A stretch of 64,000 nt of DNA, from the NCBI GenBank assembly GCA_016713425.1, contig JADJPE010000005.1, positions 5,740,501 through 5,804,500 on the forward strand. Direction: 5' to 3'. Under the pieces are notes generated by a model. That model did not search any database and was not told the DNA's origin. It worked only from the letters and a program-made list of their open reading frames with translations. Source of the DNA: Deltaproteobacteria bacterium. Its GTDB lineage: Bacteria; Myxococcota; Kuafuiibacteriia; Kuafuiibacteriales; Kuafuiibacteriaceae. The stretch's first letter is position 1; every line of letters starts with the position of its first letter. This document shows, one piece after another, positions 56,364 to 64,000 of this stretch. The position numbers were made by a program, and so were the translations under genes.

Positions 56364-57342
56364 ATGAAGGTGTTGGTGACCGGAGGTGCCGGGTACATTG
56401 GAAGCGTTGTCGTCGAGGTGCTCCTCAACAGTGGTCACGACGTGGTCGTGCTCGACAACTTCTCCAAAGGACACCGGGAGGCCGTTCCACCCGGTGTGCC
56501 CGTCGTCGAGCTCTCGGTCCTCGACCTCGAGAGGGTCACAGAGGCGCTTTCTGAACATGCCATCGAGGCGGTCGTTCACATGGCCGCCGATTCTCTGGTC
56601 GGAGAATCGGTGGCGCAGCCCGCGAAGTACTACGAAAGCAATGTCGTCGGCGGTTTGAGCCTCCTTCGGGCCATGCATGCGGCCGAAGTGCCGTATTTCG
56701 TATTCTCGTCTTCAGCGGCCGTCTACGGGGAGCCCGAGGCCCAACCCATAACCGAGCAGACCCCAACGAAGCCGACCAATCCTTACGGACAAACGAAGCT
56801 CGCCTTCGAAGACGCGCTCGGCTGGTACAGCCGAGCCTACGACCTGAGCTTCGTGAGTCTCCGCTACTTCAACGCCGCAGGCGCATCGGAGCGAAATGGG
56901 GAGCGCCACGACCCGGAGACACACCTGATCCCGATCGTCCTCCAGGCCCGCGCGCGGCGACCGTCGGGCGGTCACGATTTTCGGCACTGACTACCCGACC
57001 CCTGATGGGACCTGCATCCGCGACTACATTCATGTTCTCGATCTGGCCGAGGCTCACGTCATGAGCCTCGAGGCGCTCGCCCGTCGAAAGTTTCCGTCCA
57101 AGATCTTCAACCTCGGGTGCGGCCTCGACGGCTACAGCGTTCGGCAGGTCCTCGCCACGGCCGAACGCGTCACCGGGAGACCCGTCCCATCCGAAGTCGG
57201 CCCTCGTAGACCAGGCGACCCCGCCGTGCTCGTGGCGAGCGCAGATGAAATCCGCCGCGAGCTCGGCTTCGTCCCGAAGCGCCAAGACCTGGAGGTCATC
57301 ATCGAATCGGCTTGGCGCTGGATGCAAGACAGCGCGCGCTGA
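56364..57342 (+). pseudogene. galE: UDP-glucose 4-epimerase interrupted by a frameshift
   Basis: GalE interconverts UDP-glucose and UDP-galactose. The N-terminal frame from ATG 56364 (GGAG upstream) has VLVTGGAGYIGS, VVVLDNFSKGHREAVPPGV, the catalytic SSSAAVYGE and YGQTK, and SLRYFNAAGASE, then stops at 56990. The rest of the family (VTIFGTDYPTPDGTCIRDYIHVLDLAEAHV, shown here as VTIFGTDYPTPDG and DYIHVLDLAEAHV, then KIFNLGCGLDGYSV and GPRRPGDPAVL) continues in the frame starting near 56971 to 57342. The shift is +1 (an extra base, or four, in tcgggcggtcacg near 56964-56973). Both parts are well conserved, so the damage is recent, a sequencing error, or programmed. With correct joining the protein would be about 326 residues, the normal size. 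A glycosyltransferase gene follows. Confidence 0.85.
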
Positions 57343-57460
57343 GCCTTCGCGCGCGGCCAACATCGCGTCGCACGTCGTCACAGTTGCAGTGCCGATCACA
57401 CCCCGGACCACGGACCACCGACAAAGCGCAGTGCTTGAGTTCGAACCAGGAGGATCAAGC

Positions 57461-58567
57461 GTGAACGTCCTAGTCTTTTCCGACGAATATCCCCCGGCCG
57501 GTGGCGGCGCCGGCGTGGTGGCGAGCCAACTCGTCGCGAACCTGGTGGCCATGGGTCACGAGGTCGTGCTGCTTTCGGGCGATGAGGGACCTGCTCCGGA
57601 GGCGAAGGCCCAAGAACACGTCCGAGTGCATCGAACCACCCTGATCTGGCCCATGGCCTACCTAAAAGCTCTACTCAGGCTGAGACCGAAGCTGTCGTCG
57701 TTCGGCACCATCGTTCTGAATGATATTGTTGCCGTCTATGTTGCGGGACTGTTCTTCAACAAAACACAGCTCTCGAAGTGCGTCATCATCGCGCATGGGG
57801 ACGATGCAGCCTATATCTTCAAAAGGACGAGCACCAAACACCATGTCTTCCAGATCAAGGCGTTCTGCGGAAGGGCACTCCGCCACTCCGCGAAGGTCAT
57901 CGCCGTCAGCAAGTACGCCAAGGAACTCTACGGCAACAGCATCCCGACCGATGCCCGGCGCCCGAACATCGACCATCACTACGCGGGGCTCGACCTCGAG
58001 GGCATGAAGCCCCCCGCCTCCATCACCCAGACGAAAGCCGACATCGGCATCCCCGCGGAAGCAACTCTGCTTTTCTCGGCAAGTCGGATCGTGGAAGAGA
58101 AGGGCTTCCTCGACCAGTTCGCACTGTTCAAAGAGGAGGTCGATCGAGGCGCAAAATACGTCTGGCTCATCGCCGGCGACGGCCCCCTGCGAGACCGACT
58201 CCAAGCGATGGTCAAAGAGAACAACTTGACAGAGCGCGTGCGATTCCTCGGGAAATTGCCGAGAGAGAAGCTGGCAACCTACTACAAGCTCGCAGACGTC
58301 TTCTGGCTGCTGTCGCGTGCCAATGAGACCATGGGCCTCGTGTATTTGGAGGCCGCGTTCTACGGAACACCGAGCATCGGCTTGAGGAGCTTCGGTGTGA
58401 TCGAGGCCATTTCGGAAGGCAAGAGCGGTTATTTCTACGAGGGCGGTCGTATCGCCGAGCTGATCGACCTCTGCGCGGCGAACATCACGTCACAAGACTG
58501 CATCGACCACGCGATGCAGTTCTCCAGCGCCGCTTTCGCCAAGTACGTCGTTCCGGCCTCGGCCTGA
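57461..58567 (+). CDS. Glycosyltransferase family 4-like (GT-B) protein
   Basis: A cytoplasmic GT-B enzyme of 368 residues, starting at GTG 57461 with a full AGGAGG at 57448-57453. The N-terminus MNVLVFSDEYPPAGGGAGVV and EVVLLSGDEGPAPEA are the acceptor-side Rossmann fold with a glycine-rich loop. The C-terminal half has LLFSASRIVEEKGFLDQF, WLIAGDGPLRDRLQAMV, the nucleotide-sugar EX7E region RANETMGLVYLEAAFYG and SEGKSGYFYEGG. Activity is expected to add a sugar to a lipid or polysaccharide precursor. A galE just upstream suggests UDP-galactose use, but that gene is frameshifted. Slightly short for the family; the end is not obviously truncated. Confidence 0.9.
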   Translation: MNVLVFSDEYPPAGGGAGVVASQLVANLVAMGHEVVLLSGDEGPAPEAKAQEHVRVHRTTLIWPMAYLKALLRLRPKLSSFGTIVLNDIVAVYVAGLFFNKTQLSKCVIIAHGDDAAYIFKRTSTKHHVFQIKAFCGRALRHSAKVIAVSKYAKELYGNSIPTDARRPNIDHHYAGLDLEGMKPPASITQTKADIGIPAEATLLFSASRIVEEKGFLDQFALFKEEVDRGAKYVWLIAGDGPLRDRLQAMVKENNLTERVRFLGKLPREKLATYYKLADVFWLLSRANETMGLVYLEAAFYGTPSIGLRSFGVIEAISEGKSGYFYEGGRIAELIDLCAANITSQDCIDHAMQFSSAAFAKYVVPASA

Positions 58568-58667
58568 CATCTCCGCGCGCCAGAATAGACGTGGGGCCCC
58601 TTGGGCGGACCCTGCGCGGGACCCTGCGCGGACCGAGATCTGCGATGCGACCGACCGCAGCTTGATG

Positions 58668-58686
58668 CGCCCATCGGCGTCGGGCG
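58668..58686 (-). terminator. Candidate hairpin after lysC
   Basis: CGCCC and GGGCG form a 5-bp stem with a nine-base loop two bases beyond the lysC stop. Sequence is close to the hairpin at 8423-8441 (shared GCGCCCATC and GTCGGGCG). No T-run. It lies in a 121-base convergent gap. Confidence 0.4.
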
Positions 58687-58688
58687 GT

Positions 58689-60026
58689 CTAACGTGCCCG
58701 CTTGCGCTTCGTGGCCGTGCTCCCACGCTTTGGCTTGGCCACGGTTCCCTTCTTAGCGACCGCCGTCTTGGGTTTCGTTCCGCGTGGCGTGGACGCGCTT
58801 GGCGCCCGAGCCAGCCCAAAGGCCGCATGAAGGGCGCGCTGGGCCCGATCGGCGTCTTTCGCCTCGATGACACCGCTGATCTTGATCTCGGAGGTGGAGA
58901 TCATCTGAATGTTGATCCCTTCGTCCGACAAGGCGCGAAACATCGTCGTCGCAACGCCCGCGTGCGATCGCATACCGACGCCTACGACGGAGATCTTGGC
59001 GATTCGGTCGTCGCTTTCGATGCGCTGGATCCCGAGCGCACTCGAGGCGCGATTCATCACCGCCAAGGCTTGTTTCAGGTCCGTGCGCGGAACGGTAAAC
59101 GTCACGTCGGTGGTCCCGTCGAGCGCCACATTCTGAATGATCATGTCCACGACGATGTTCGCCTCGGCCAGCGGGGTAAAAATGAGCGCGGCCATCCCCG
59201 GTCGATCGGCAACCGCTCGCAAAGAAATCTTCGCCTCGTTCTTGTCGCACGCGACACCCGCCACCAACACGTCTTCCATCGCCGCCTCCTCCTTCACGAC
59301 AAGCGTTCCCGGTCCACCGCTGAAGCTCGAGCGGACCCTCAACGGCACGTTGTACTTCATGCCGAGTTCGACGCTCCGTATTTGCAAGACCTTCGCGCCC
59401 GTCGACGCAAGCTCCAACATTTCTTCGTACGAGATCCGCTCAAGGCGCCGTGCATCCGGGCAGACGTTCGGATCGGCGGTATAGACACCATCGACGTCCG
59501 TATAGATGTCGCAGAAGTCAGCATCGAGCTCGGCCGCGATCGCCACCGCGGTCGTGTCGGAGCCTCCACGTCCAAGCGTCGTCAAATGCCCATCCGGCGC
59601 GATGCCCTGAAACCCCGCCGCCACCAGCACAATGCGTTCATCGATAGACGCCTCGAACCGCGCACGGTCCAGCGCCACGATACGCGCCTTCGTATGCGCG
59701 GTGTCGGTGTGCATGCCCATCTGAAACCCGAGGATCGATCGAGCCGGAATCCCCATCTGATTGAGGATCATCGAGAGCAAAGCGACCGATACTTGTTCCC
59801 CGGTCGTGAGCAGGCAGTCGAGCTCACGAGGCTCCGGATCCGGGGACGCCAGATGGGCAAGCTCGATGAGACGGTTCGTCTCACCGGCCATCGCACTGGC
59901 CACAACGACGACATCGTGCCCGCTCCGATACTCCCCGGCAACGAGCCGGGCCACATTCTGCATACGCTCGATCGTCCCGACGGACGTGCCACCGAACTTC
60001 TGAACAATGAGAGGGCGTCGCTTCAT
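58689..60026 (-). CDS. lysC: Aspartate kinase with Lys-rich tail
   Basis: Phosphorylates aspartate in the entry step to lysine, threonine and methionine. From ATG 60026 (GAGG upstream) the protein has 445 residues. The kinase part has QKFGGTSVGTIERMQNVA, VVVASAMAGETNRL, LLTTGEQVSVALLSM, LGRGGSDTTAVAIAAEL and DVDGVYTADPNVCPDARRL. Two ACT domains (GVACDKNEAKISL and KISVVGVGMRSHAGVATTMF) carry feedback control. After about residue 420 comes a tail GTKPKTAVAKKGTVAKPKRG rich in Lys, Arg and Thr, like the tails of TopB and AccA but without tandem DNA repeats. A longer frame to 60122 overlaps the kinase gene and is unlikely. It starts 19 bases after the kinase stop, so the two may share an operon. 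Confidence 0.95.
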   Translation of the reverse strand: MKRRPLIVQKFGGTSVGTIERMQNVARLVAGEYRSGHDVVVVASAMAGETNRLIELAHLASPDPEPRELDCLLTTGEQVSVALLSMILNQMGIPARSILGFQMGMHTDTAHTKARIVALDRARFEASIDERIVLVAAGFQGIAPDGHLTTLGRGGSDTTAVAIAAELDADFCDIYTDVDGVYTADPNVCPDARRLERISYEEMLELASTGAKVLQIRSVELGMKYNVPLRVRSSFSGGPGTLVVKEEAAMEDVLVAGVACDKNEAKISLRAVADRPGMAALIFTPLAEANIVVDMIIQNVALDGTTDVTFTVPRTDLKQALAVMNRASSALGIQRIESDDRIAKISVVGVGMRSHAGVATTMFRALSDEGINIQMISTSEIKISGVIEAKDADRAQRALHAAFGLARAPSASTPRGTKPKTAVAKKGTVAKPKRGSTATKRKRAR

Positions 60027-60045
60027 ACAACCTCGACGCTGTCCC

Positions 60046-62991
60046 CTAGCGCCTCTCGAGCTTCTGATCCAGAGCCTGAATGCGACGCTCGACGGCATCT
60101 CGACGATCAGACGTCGGCTCAACCATCAGGTACCGACGAAACGCCGCTTTCGCGGCGAGGAGGTCGCCAAGCTTCTCGTACTGAACGCCGAGATGCCAGA
60201 AAATGCATGGAGCCCTGGGATGATCGCGCCGAAGCGCCCCGAGCGCCTGAATCGCGTCCTTAGGCTGGCCCAGGTTGCGGCGCATGATGAGCGTACAGCG
60301 CTGCTCAGGGGGCATGTCCTCTTCGTCTTCGTCGCCGCCGACCGCCAACGCTCGCCCACCCGGACTTCTGCTCCGTCCGAGCGCTTCACCGCCACGCGAC
60401 GCCTTTGCCTTGGGCAACGAGCGCCCCTGGTCATGGTCGACCTCGGTGGCTTCCTCGGCCGGAAGGCTACGTGCGGGTGCGGCGGGTACCGAACCCAGGT
60501 CATGGGCCCCCGACAAGCGCGCTCGGTCTCCATCGACCGCGGGACGCGTTCTCGCCTGAGGCGTCGGCGCCGGCGTGATCGTGACGACGCCAGACCCCTC
60601 GGATCGTGAGAATTCACGCCGACCCAACCAAAGCCCAAAGGCCACCGAGGCCAACACGGACGCCGCAAGCACCACGAGTCGGCGGCGGAGTATGTGCCTT
60701 CGCGGCTCGTCCCGATGAAGCCCATCAGCCTCCACCCGAATGTCCATCGCCCGAACACTCGCCCGCGACGGGCTCGCTCCATCCACCGCAACCGTACGGC
60801 GCGCGATTGCGGCGCTCTTTCGGGGCGCGGGCGGCACGAGATCCGGGGCGTGGGACGACGAAGCGCCGCTCACGGCAACCGCCAAAACCGCGGCCTCCAC
60901 TCCATCCCTCGCGCGCGTCGGATCTCGCCGAACAACAGGCTGGTTGCGGATCAGTGCGAGATAGCCCGCCTCGTTCGATGCCGGCCCAGGCGGCGTCGAA
61001 CGGTGGGCGCCGCCACCCCGTGAAACGTCCGCCGGCGCCGGGAGGACGACCTCCTCTTCGTCGACGAGTGCAACCTCGATGCGCGCTGCAGCCCGGCTTC
61101 GTGGCGCGGGAACGTTGACCGCGGACGCCACGGGGTGGGCCTTGACCTGGCCTCTCAACGCGTCGATCAGCCGACCATCCGCCGGGTGCTCGGGTTCGGC
61201 CAGCGTCTCGTCATCCGTCGTCTCGTCGACGTCCGGACCGTGCGCCATGTAGTCAGCCTGCGTCGCATCGCTATCCTCGTGCACGTCGTCGTCGTGCACA
61301 TCGCCGTCGTGCACGTCGTCGTCGTGCACATCGCTGTCGTGCACATCGTCGTCGTGCACACCTTCGCCGTGCACATCGTCGTCATGCACATCGCCGTCGT
61401 GCACATCGCCGTCGTGCACTTCGTCGTCGCGCACATCGCCGTCGTGCACTTCGTCGTCGCGCACATCGCCGTCGTGCACATCATCGTCATGCACATCGTC
61501 GTCATGCACGTCGTCGGTGCGCACATCGTCGGCATCAGGATGCGCGGACGCACGACGTCGGTGGCCATGGCCATGGCCATCGACGTCGCCGGTGTCGCGT
61601 TCGTCGTCTCCACAAAGGAGCGTGGGCAAAATTCTTGTATCGCTTCGGGGCACGGGCCTCACCGGCTCGGCCCGAAGCGGCGGAAGCAACCCGCGCCGCG
61701 GGCTCGCCCCGCCCTCGGAGGAGGGATCGGACTCCGGTGGCGTAGCGTCCGCATCCTCATCAAAGCCGCCTTCAACGGGTGAGGATTCGCCCGCGGCTCC
61801 GCCCCCCAAGACGGGCGAAACGTACCACTGCTCGCTATCCACCGGCGGGGCGTCGAAATAGGCCACGGTCGTCACGCGGGCGTCGCTCGGCTCCTCGGCG
61901 AGAACCAATCCCGAGACAAGGTCGGTCTTCATCGCCAAGGCGGACGTAGGACCGGCGCGCGCAGCCATCCGTCCAGCGCCAGAGCCCGCCTCGAGATCTG
62001 CCGCCGCCAGGACCGTCTTCAGTGCATTGCTCACGTCCGAGGCGGACTGGTACCGAGCGCGAGGGTCCTTCGCCAGCATGCGGTCCACGACGGCGGCCAA
62101 CACCTGGCGCGCAGCACCCCCGGCCGGCAGCTTCGGAGGATCGATGCGCGCGATCTTGTCGATCACCTCGTAGACGTCATCCCCGGGGAAAGGCGCCTCC
62201 CCGGTCACCATCGCGTAAAGCAAGACTCCAAGCGAAAAGATATCGGCGCGCCCGTCTACGTCAGCCGGGCGTTCGCGCAGCCGTTCCGGAGCCAAGTAGC
62301 TCGGCGTGCCAAGGATCTGCCCCAGTTTGGTGATGGCGACACTCTCGGTCTTGGCGATTCCGAAATCGAGGAGCACGGCCTGACGTCCATCGCGCAAGAA
62401 GACATTCGAAGGCTTGATATCGCGGTGAACGATTCCGGCTCGATGGGCAACGGCCAGCGCTTCTGCCAAGTCGCGAGCGATGCTCGCCGCCTCGATGTCG
62501 GACAGCGACCGCCGGCGCTTGAGCGTTTGCGCAAGCGACTCGCCTTCGATGAATTCCATCACATAATAGTGAAGCGTCTTCGAATCGGCGCCGCCTTCGA
62601 AGGTGATCTCGGTCCTTCCCGAGTCGTAGATGGCCACGATCGCGGGGTGCCGAAGGCAGCCGACGAGCTTCATCTCGAGCCGAAAGCGCTCGATGATCTC
62701 GTCGCGCTCCTCCTCCGCGACCCGCTCGGGCTCGATGGTCTTGATCGCAACCCGTCGCTCGATCTCAGGATCCCAGGCCTCGAGAACGAGCCCCATTCCG
62801 CCACGACCCAACTCGCCCACGACGAGATATCGGCCGATGACCAGCTCGCGGTCGGCCGACCGCGCGCGATCGTCGAGGCGCCGGCGCACTGCGGAAGGCA
62901 CCGAAGCCGGCGTGAGACCAAGCCCCCGAAGCACGGAGTCCACGAAGAGCTGCGCCTCGAGGAGACCTCGCGCCCTCGCCGGCTCAGACAT
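60046..62991 (-). CDS. Transmembrane Ser/Thr kinase with a His/Asp pentapeptide repeat
   Basis: From ATG 62991, with GGAGGGG six bases upstream, the protein has 981 residues. The kinase domain (about 52-325) has GELGRGGMGLVLEAWD, VAIKTIEPERV, HRDIKPSNVFL, LLDFGIAKT and PSYLAPERLRERPADVDGRADIF. After Ala/Ser-rich linkers residues 487-571 are 17 pentapeptides of the DDDVH type. A membrane helix (RRRLVVLAASVLASVAFGLWLG, about 768-788, written here as RRRLVVLAASVLA and SVAFGLWLG) leads to a periplasmic part ending with a TPR-like segment IFWHLGVQYEKLGDLLAAKAAFRRYL. The His repeats are on the cytoplasmic side and could bind metals or act as a flexible acidic spacer. This gene directly precedes lysC (19 bases). 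Confidence 0.9.
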   Translation of the reverse strand: MSEPARARGLLEAQLFVDSVLRGLGLTPASVPSAVRRRLDDRARSADRELVIGRYLVVGELGRGGMGLVLEAWDPEIERRVAIKTIEPERVAEEERDEIIERFRLEMKLVGCLRHPAIVAIYDSGRTEITFEGGADSKTLHYYVMEFIEGESLAQTLKRRRSLSDIEAASIARDLAEALAVAHRAGIVHRDIKPSNVFLRDGRQAVLLDFGIAKTESVAITKLGQILGTPSYLAPERLRERPADVDGRADIFSLGVLLYAMVTGEAPFPGDDVYEVIDKIARIDPPKLPAGGAARQVLAAVVDRMLAKDPRARYQSASDVSNALKTVLAAADLEAGSGAGRMAARAGPTSALAMKTDLVSGLVLAEEPSDARVTTVAYFDAPPVDSEQWYVSPVLGGGAAGESSPVEGGFDEDADATPPESDPSSEGGASPRRGLLPPLRAEPVRPVPRSDTRILPTLLCGDDERDTGDVDGHGHGHRRRASAHPDADDVRTDDVHDDDVHDDDVHDGDVRDDEVHDGDVRDDEVHDGDVHDGDVHDDDVHGEGVHDDDVHDSDVHDDDVHDGDVHDDDVHEDSDATQADYMAHGPDVDETTDDETLAEPEHPADGRLIDALRGQVKAHPVASAVNVPAPRSRAAARIEVALVDEEEVVLPAPADVSRGGGAHRSTPPGPASNEAGYLALIRNQPVVRRDPTRARDGVEAAVLAVAVSGASSSHAPDLVPPAPRKSAAIARRTVAVDGASPSRASVRAMDIRVEADGLHRDEPRRHILRRRLVVLAASVLASVAFGLWLGRREFSRSEGSGVVTITPAPTPQARTRPAVDGDRARLSGAHDLGSVPAAPARSLPAEEATEVDHDQGRSLPKAKASRGGEALGRSRSPGGRALAVGGDEDEEDMPPEQRCTLIMRRNLGQPKDAIQALGALRRDHPRAPCIFWHLGVQYEKLGDLLAAKAAFRRYLMVEPTSDRRDAVERRIQALDQKLERR
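61279..61533 (-). repeat. 15-bp tandem repeat encoding 17 His/Asp pentapeptides
   Basis: Seventeen units of 15 bases code for (D/G/T)(D/G/E)(D/G)V(H/R), mostly DDDVH and DGDVH. GTGCAC palindromes recur at the valine-histidine step. The block lies between the kinase domain and the membrane helix of the host gene. In-frame copy-number variation is expected. Confidence 0.9.
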
Positions 62992-63126
62992 CGTCCGCCC
63001 CTCCATCCGTACGCGCCTCAAGTATCACGGGGCCAAACTGCAAAGCGCCGTCATCATACCTTGCGGGGACCCGCCCGGCGAGCGCGACGGGCCGCGCACG
63101 TTGGGCGTTTGGGCGTCAGGGCGACC

Positions 63127-64000
63127 CTAGACCTTCAGCCGAACCCCCTGCGGGATGATGGTGAACCGAGCCGGAAGCATGCCGGATTGCTCACCGTCGA
63201 TGTCGAGGAGAACCCGAGCCTCAGGATCAACCGGTGAGGCCTCGACGACCGTGCCTTGCGTCGTCATCACGCTCGCCCAATCCGCCATGGATCCGGTGTA
63301 GACGTCGCGGATTGAAACCACCTCTTTCACGCCTGAGCGAAGTTGCAAAACAACGTCAAATAGCCCGTCGTCGATCTTGGCGTCGCGCGCGATCTTCATC
63401 CCCCCACCGAAGTACTGTCCATTGGCGATCGCGCCGGTCACGAGCGGTCCCTCATAAAAGAGCTGGGTGTTGACAGAAACGCGCACAGCTTGCGGCCGAA
63501 AAGCGACCAAGGCGCGCGTCAGGCCGACCAGGAACGACACGCGACCCCCGAGAAGCTTCGTTGTGTGGTTGACCTTGTCGTCGACGACGCCCGAGAGCCC
63601 AAACGACGCGATGTTGAGAAATCCGGAGCGAACCTCCTCGCCCCGGTCGTTGAGGTGGCGCACAAGCCCGACGTCTGCGGGTCGTGTCGCGCGCCCGGAC
63701 AGATGATCCGCCGCGCGGTCGAGGCGGCTCGGCAGCCCCAAGAATCGGGCGAAATCACCGCCGGTGCCATAGCGAACGACCCCCAAGACCATATCGGGTC
63801 GTTTCAGACGCTCGGTCACCCCCTCGGAATCCGTCTCGAACAGACCCGTGACGATCTCCCCCATCGTCCCATCGCCCCCTACACCTACGATCATCTCGTA
63901 GCCCGCCGCGACCGCCTCCCGAGCGATGCGCGTCGCGTCTTGAGGGCCAAGCGTGAACTCGCTGTCCCATCGCTCGAGTTGTCGGTCGAGCGTCGCTCGA
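63127..64000 (-). CDS. Diacylglycerol kinase / YegS-family lipid kinase (5' truncated by window)
   Basis: The frame is open through the window edge, giving at least 290 residues. The catalytic GVGGDGTMGEIV is the GGDGT ATP-binding motif of the diacylglycerol/sphingosine/lipid-kinase fold, preceded by FTLGPQDATRIAREAVAAGY in the same frame. VVRYGTGGDFARFLGLP, FLNIASFGLSGVVDDKVN, FVVAN-like AIANGQYFGGGMKIA and the C-terminal VLLDIDGEQSGMLPARFTI follow the family. The ATG at 63894 is internal. Such enzymes phosphorylate a lipid head group, here probably diacylglycerol recycled at the inner membrane. The true start is beyond the window. The kinase gene is 135 bases downstream on the same strand. 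Confidence 0.88.
   Translation of the reverse strand, partial: RATLDRQLERWDSEFTLGPQDATRIAREAVAAGYEMIVGVGGDGTMGEIVTGLFETDSEGVTERLKRPDMVLGVVRYGTGGDFARFLGLPSRLDRAADHLSGRATRPADVGLVRHLNDRGEEVRSGFLNIASFGLSGVVDDKVNHTTKLLGGRVSFLVGLTRALVAFRPQAVRVSVNTQLFYEGPLVTGAIANGQYFGGGMKIARDAKIDDGLFDVVLQLRSGVKEVVSIRDVYTGSMADWASVMTTQGTVVEASPVDPEARVLLDIDGEQSGMLPARFTIIPQGVRLKV

Noticed and set aside
61279..61533. CRISPR-like or satellite array
   Set aside because: Perfectly in-frame 15-bp units with no spacers, coding for a pentapeptide repeat.
61135..61782. A His/Val/Ile-rich plus-strand frame across the kinase repeat
   Set aside because: Antisense shadow of the 15-bp repeat; the kinase frame continues through it with a conserved architecture.

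Overview
The window is GC-rich, gene-dense chromosomal DNA from a Gram-negative bacterium. I place it in the Myxococcota (former Deltaproteobacteria). The evidence is two MYXO-CTERM surface-sorting signals, four large Ser/Thr protein kinases (one with PEGA repeats, one PknK-like), a TolQ-TolR-TolR motor cassette, choice-of-anchor-D, CARDB and putative-Ig surface proteins, and lysine/alanine-rich tails on several enzymes. I saw no tRNA, rRNA, CRISPR array, transposase, integrase or prophage gene.

Layout. Bases 1-333 hold the end of an ATP-grasp gene that meets aroC tail to tail. A minus-strand block (305-16326) follows: aroC, a 2025-residue orphan protein, an OmpH/Skp-like chaperone, a DapA-fold protein without the catalytic residues, a histone-H1-like protein, a type IA topoisomerase with an H1-like tail, and ribosomal protein S1. 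A plus-strand tolQ-tolR-tolR operon with a clear sigma70-type promoter (17014-18954) lies between rpsA and cmk. A second minus-strand block (19034-28616) encodes mutL, miaA, accA (with a lysine-rich tail), hisC, a small exported protein, a PEGA-repeat kinase and cmk; spacings suggest one or two long operons.

From 28712 to 45773 envelope genes dominate: an LpxH-like phosphoesterase, a fatty-acid hydroxylase, an anchor-D surface protein, an NlpC/P60 hydrolase, a kinase, an anchor-D/VWA lipoprotein and a giant protein. The giant protein is two complete MYXO-CTERM surface proteins fused in one frame, with an internal sorting signal and an internal signal-peptide-like segment. From 45839 to 52722 are a PknK-like kinase-ATPase-TPR protein, a small orphan, a SUMF1-fold lipoprotein and a DUF6178-like protein. 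sdhCAB (type B succinate dehydrogenase), a frameshifted galE and a glycosyltransferase run on the plus strand to 58567. The right end (minus) holds lysC, a kinase with a 17-unit His/Asp pentapeptide repeat, and a truncated diacylglycerol-kinase-family gene.

Two themes stand out. The first is the appearance of H1-like lysine tails, built from 18-bp repeats in topB and accA, on functionally unrelated housekeeping enzymes. The second is the MYXO-CTERM double protein. Most start choices and all promoter and hairpin calls are by eye and unverified.
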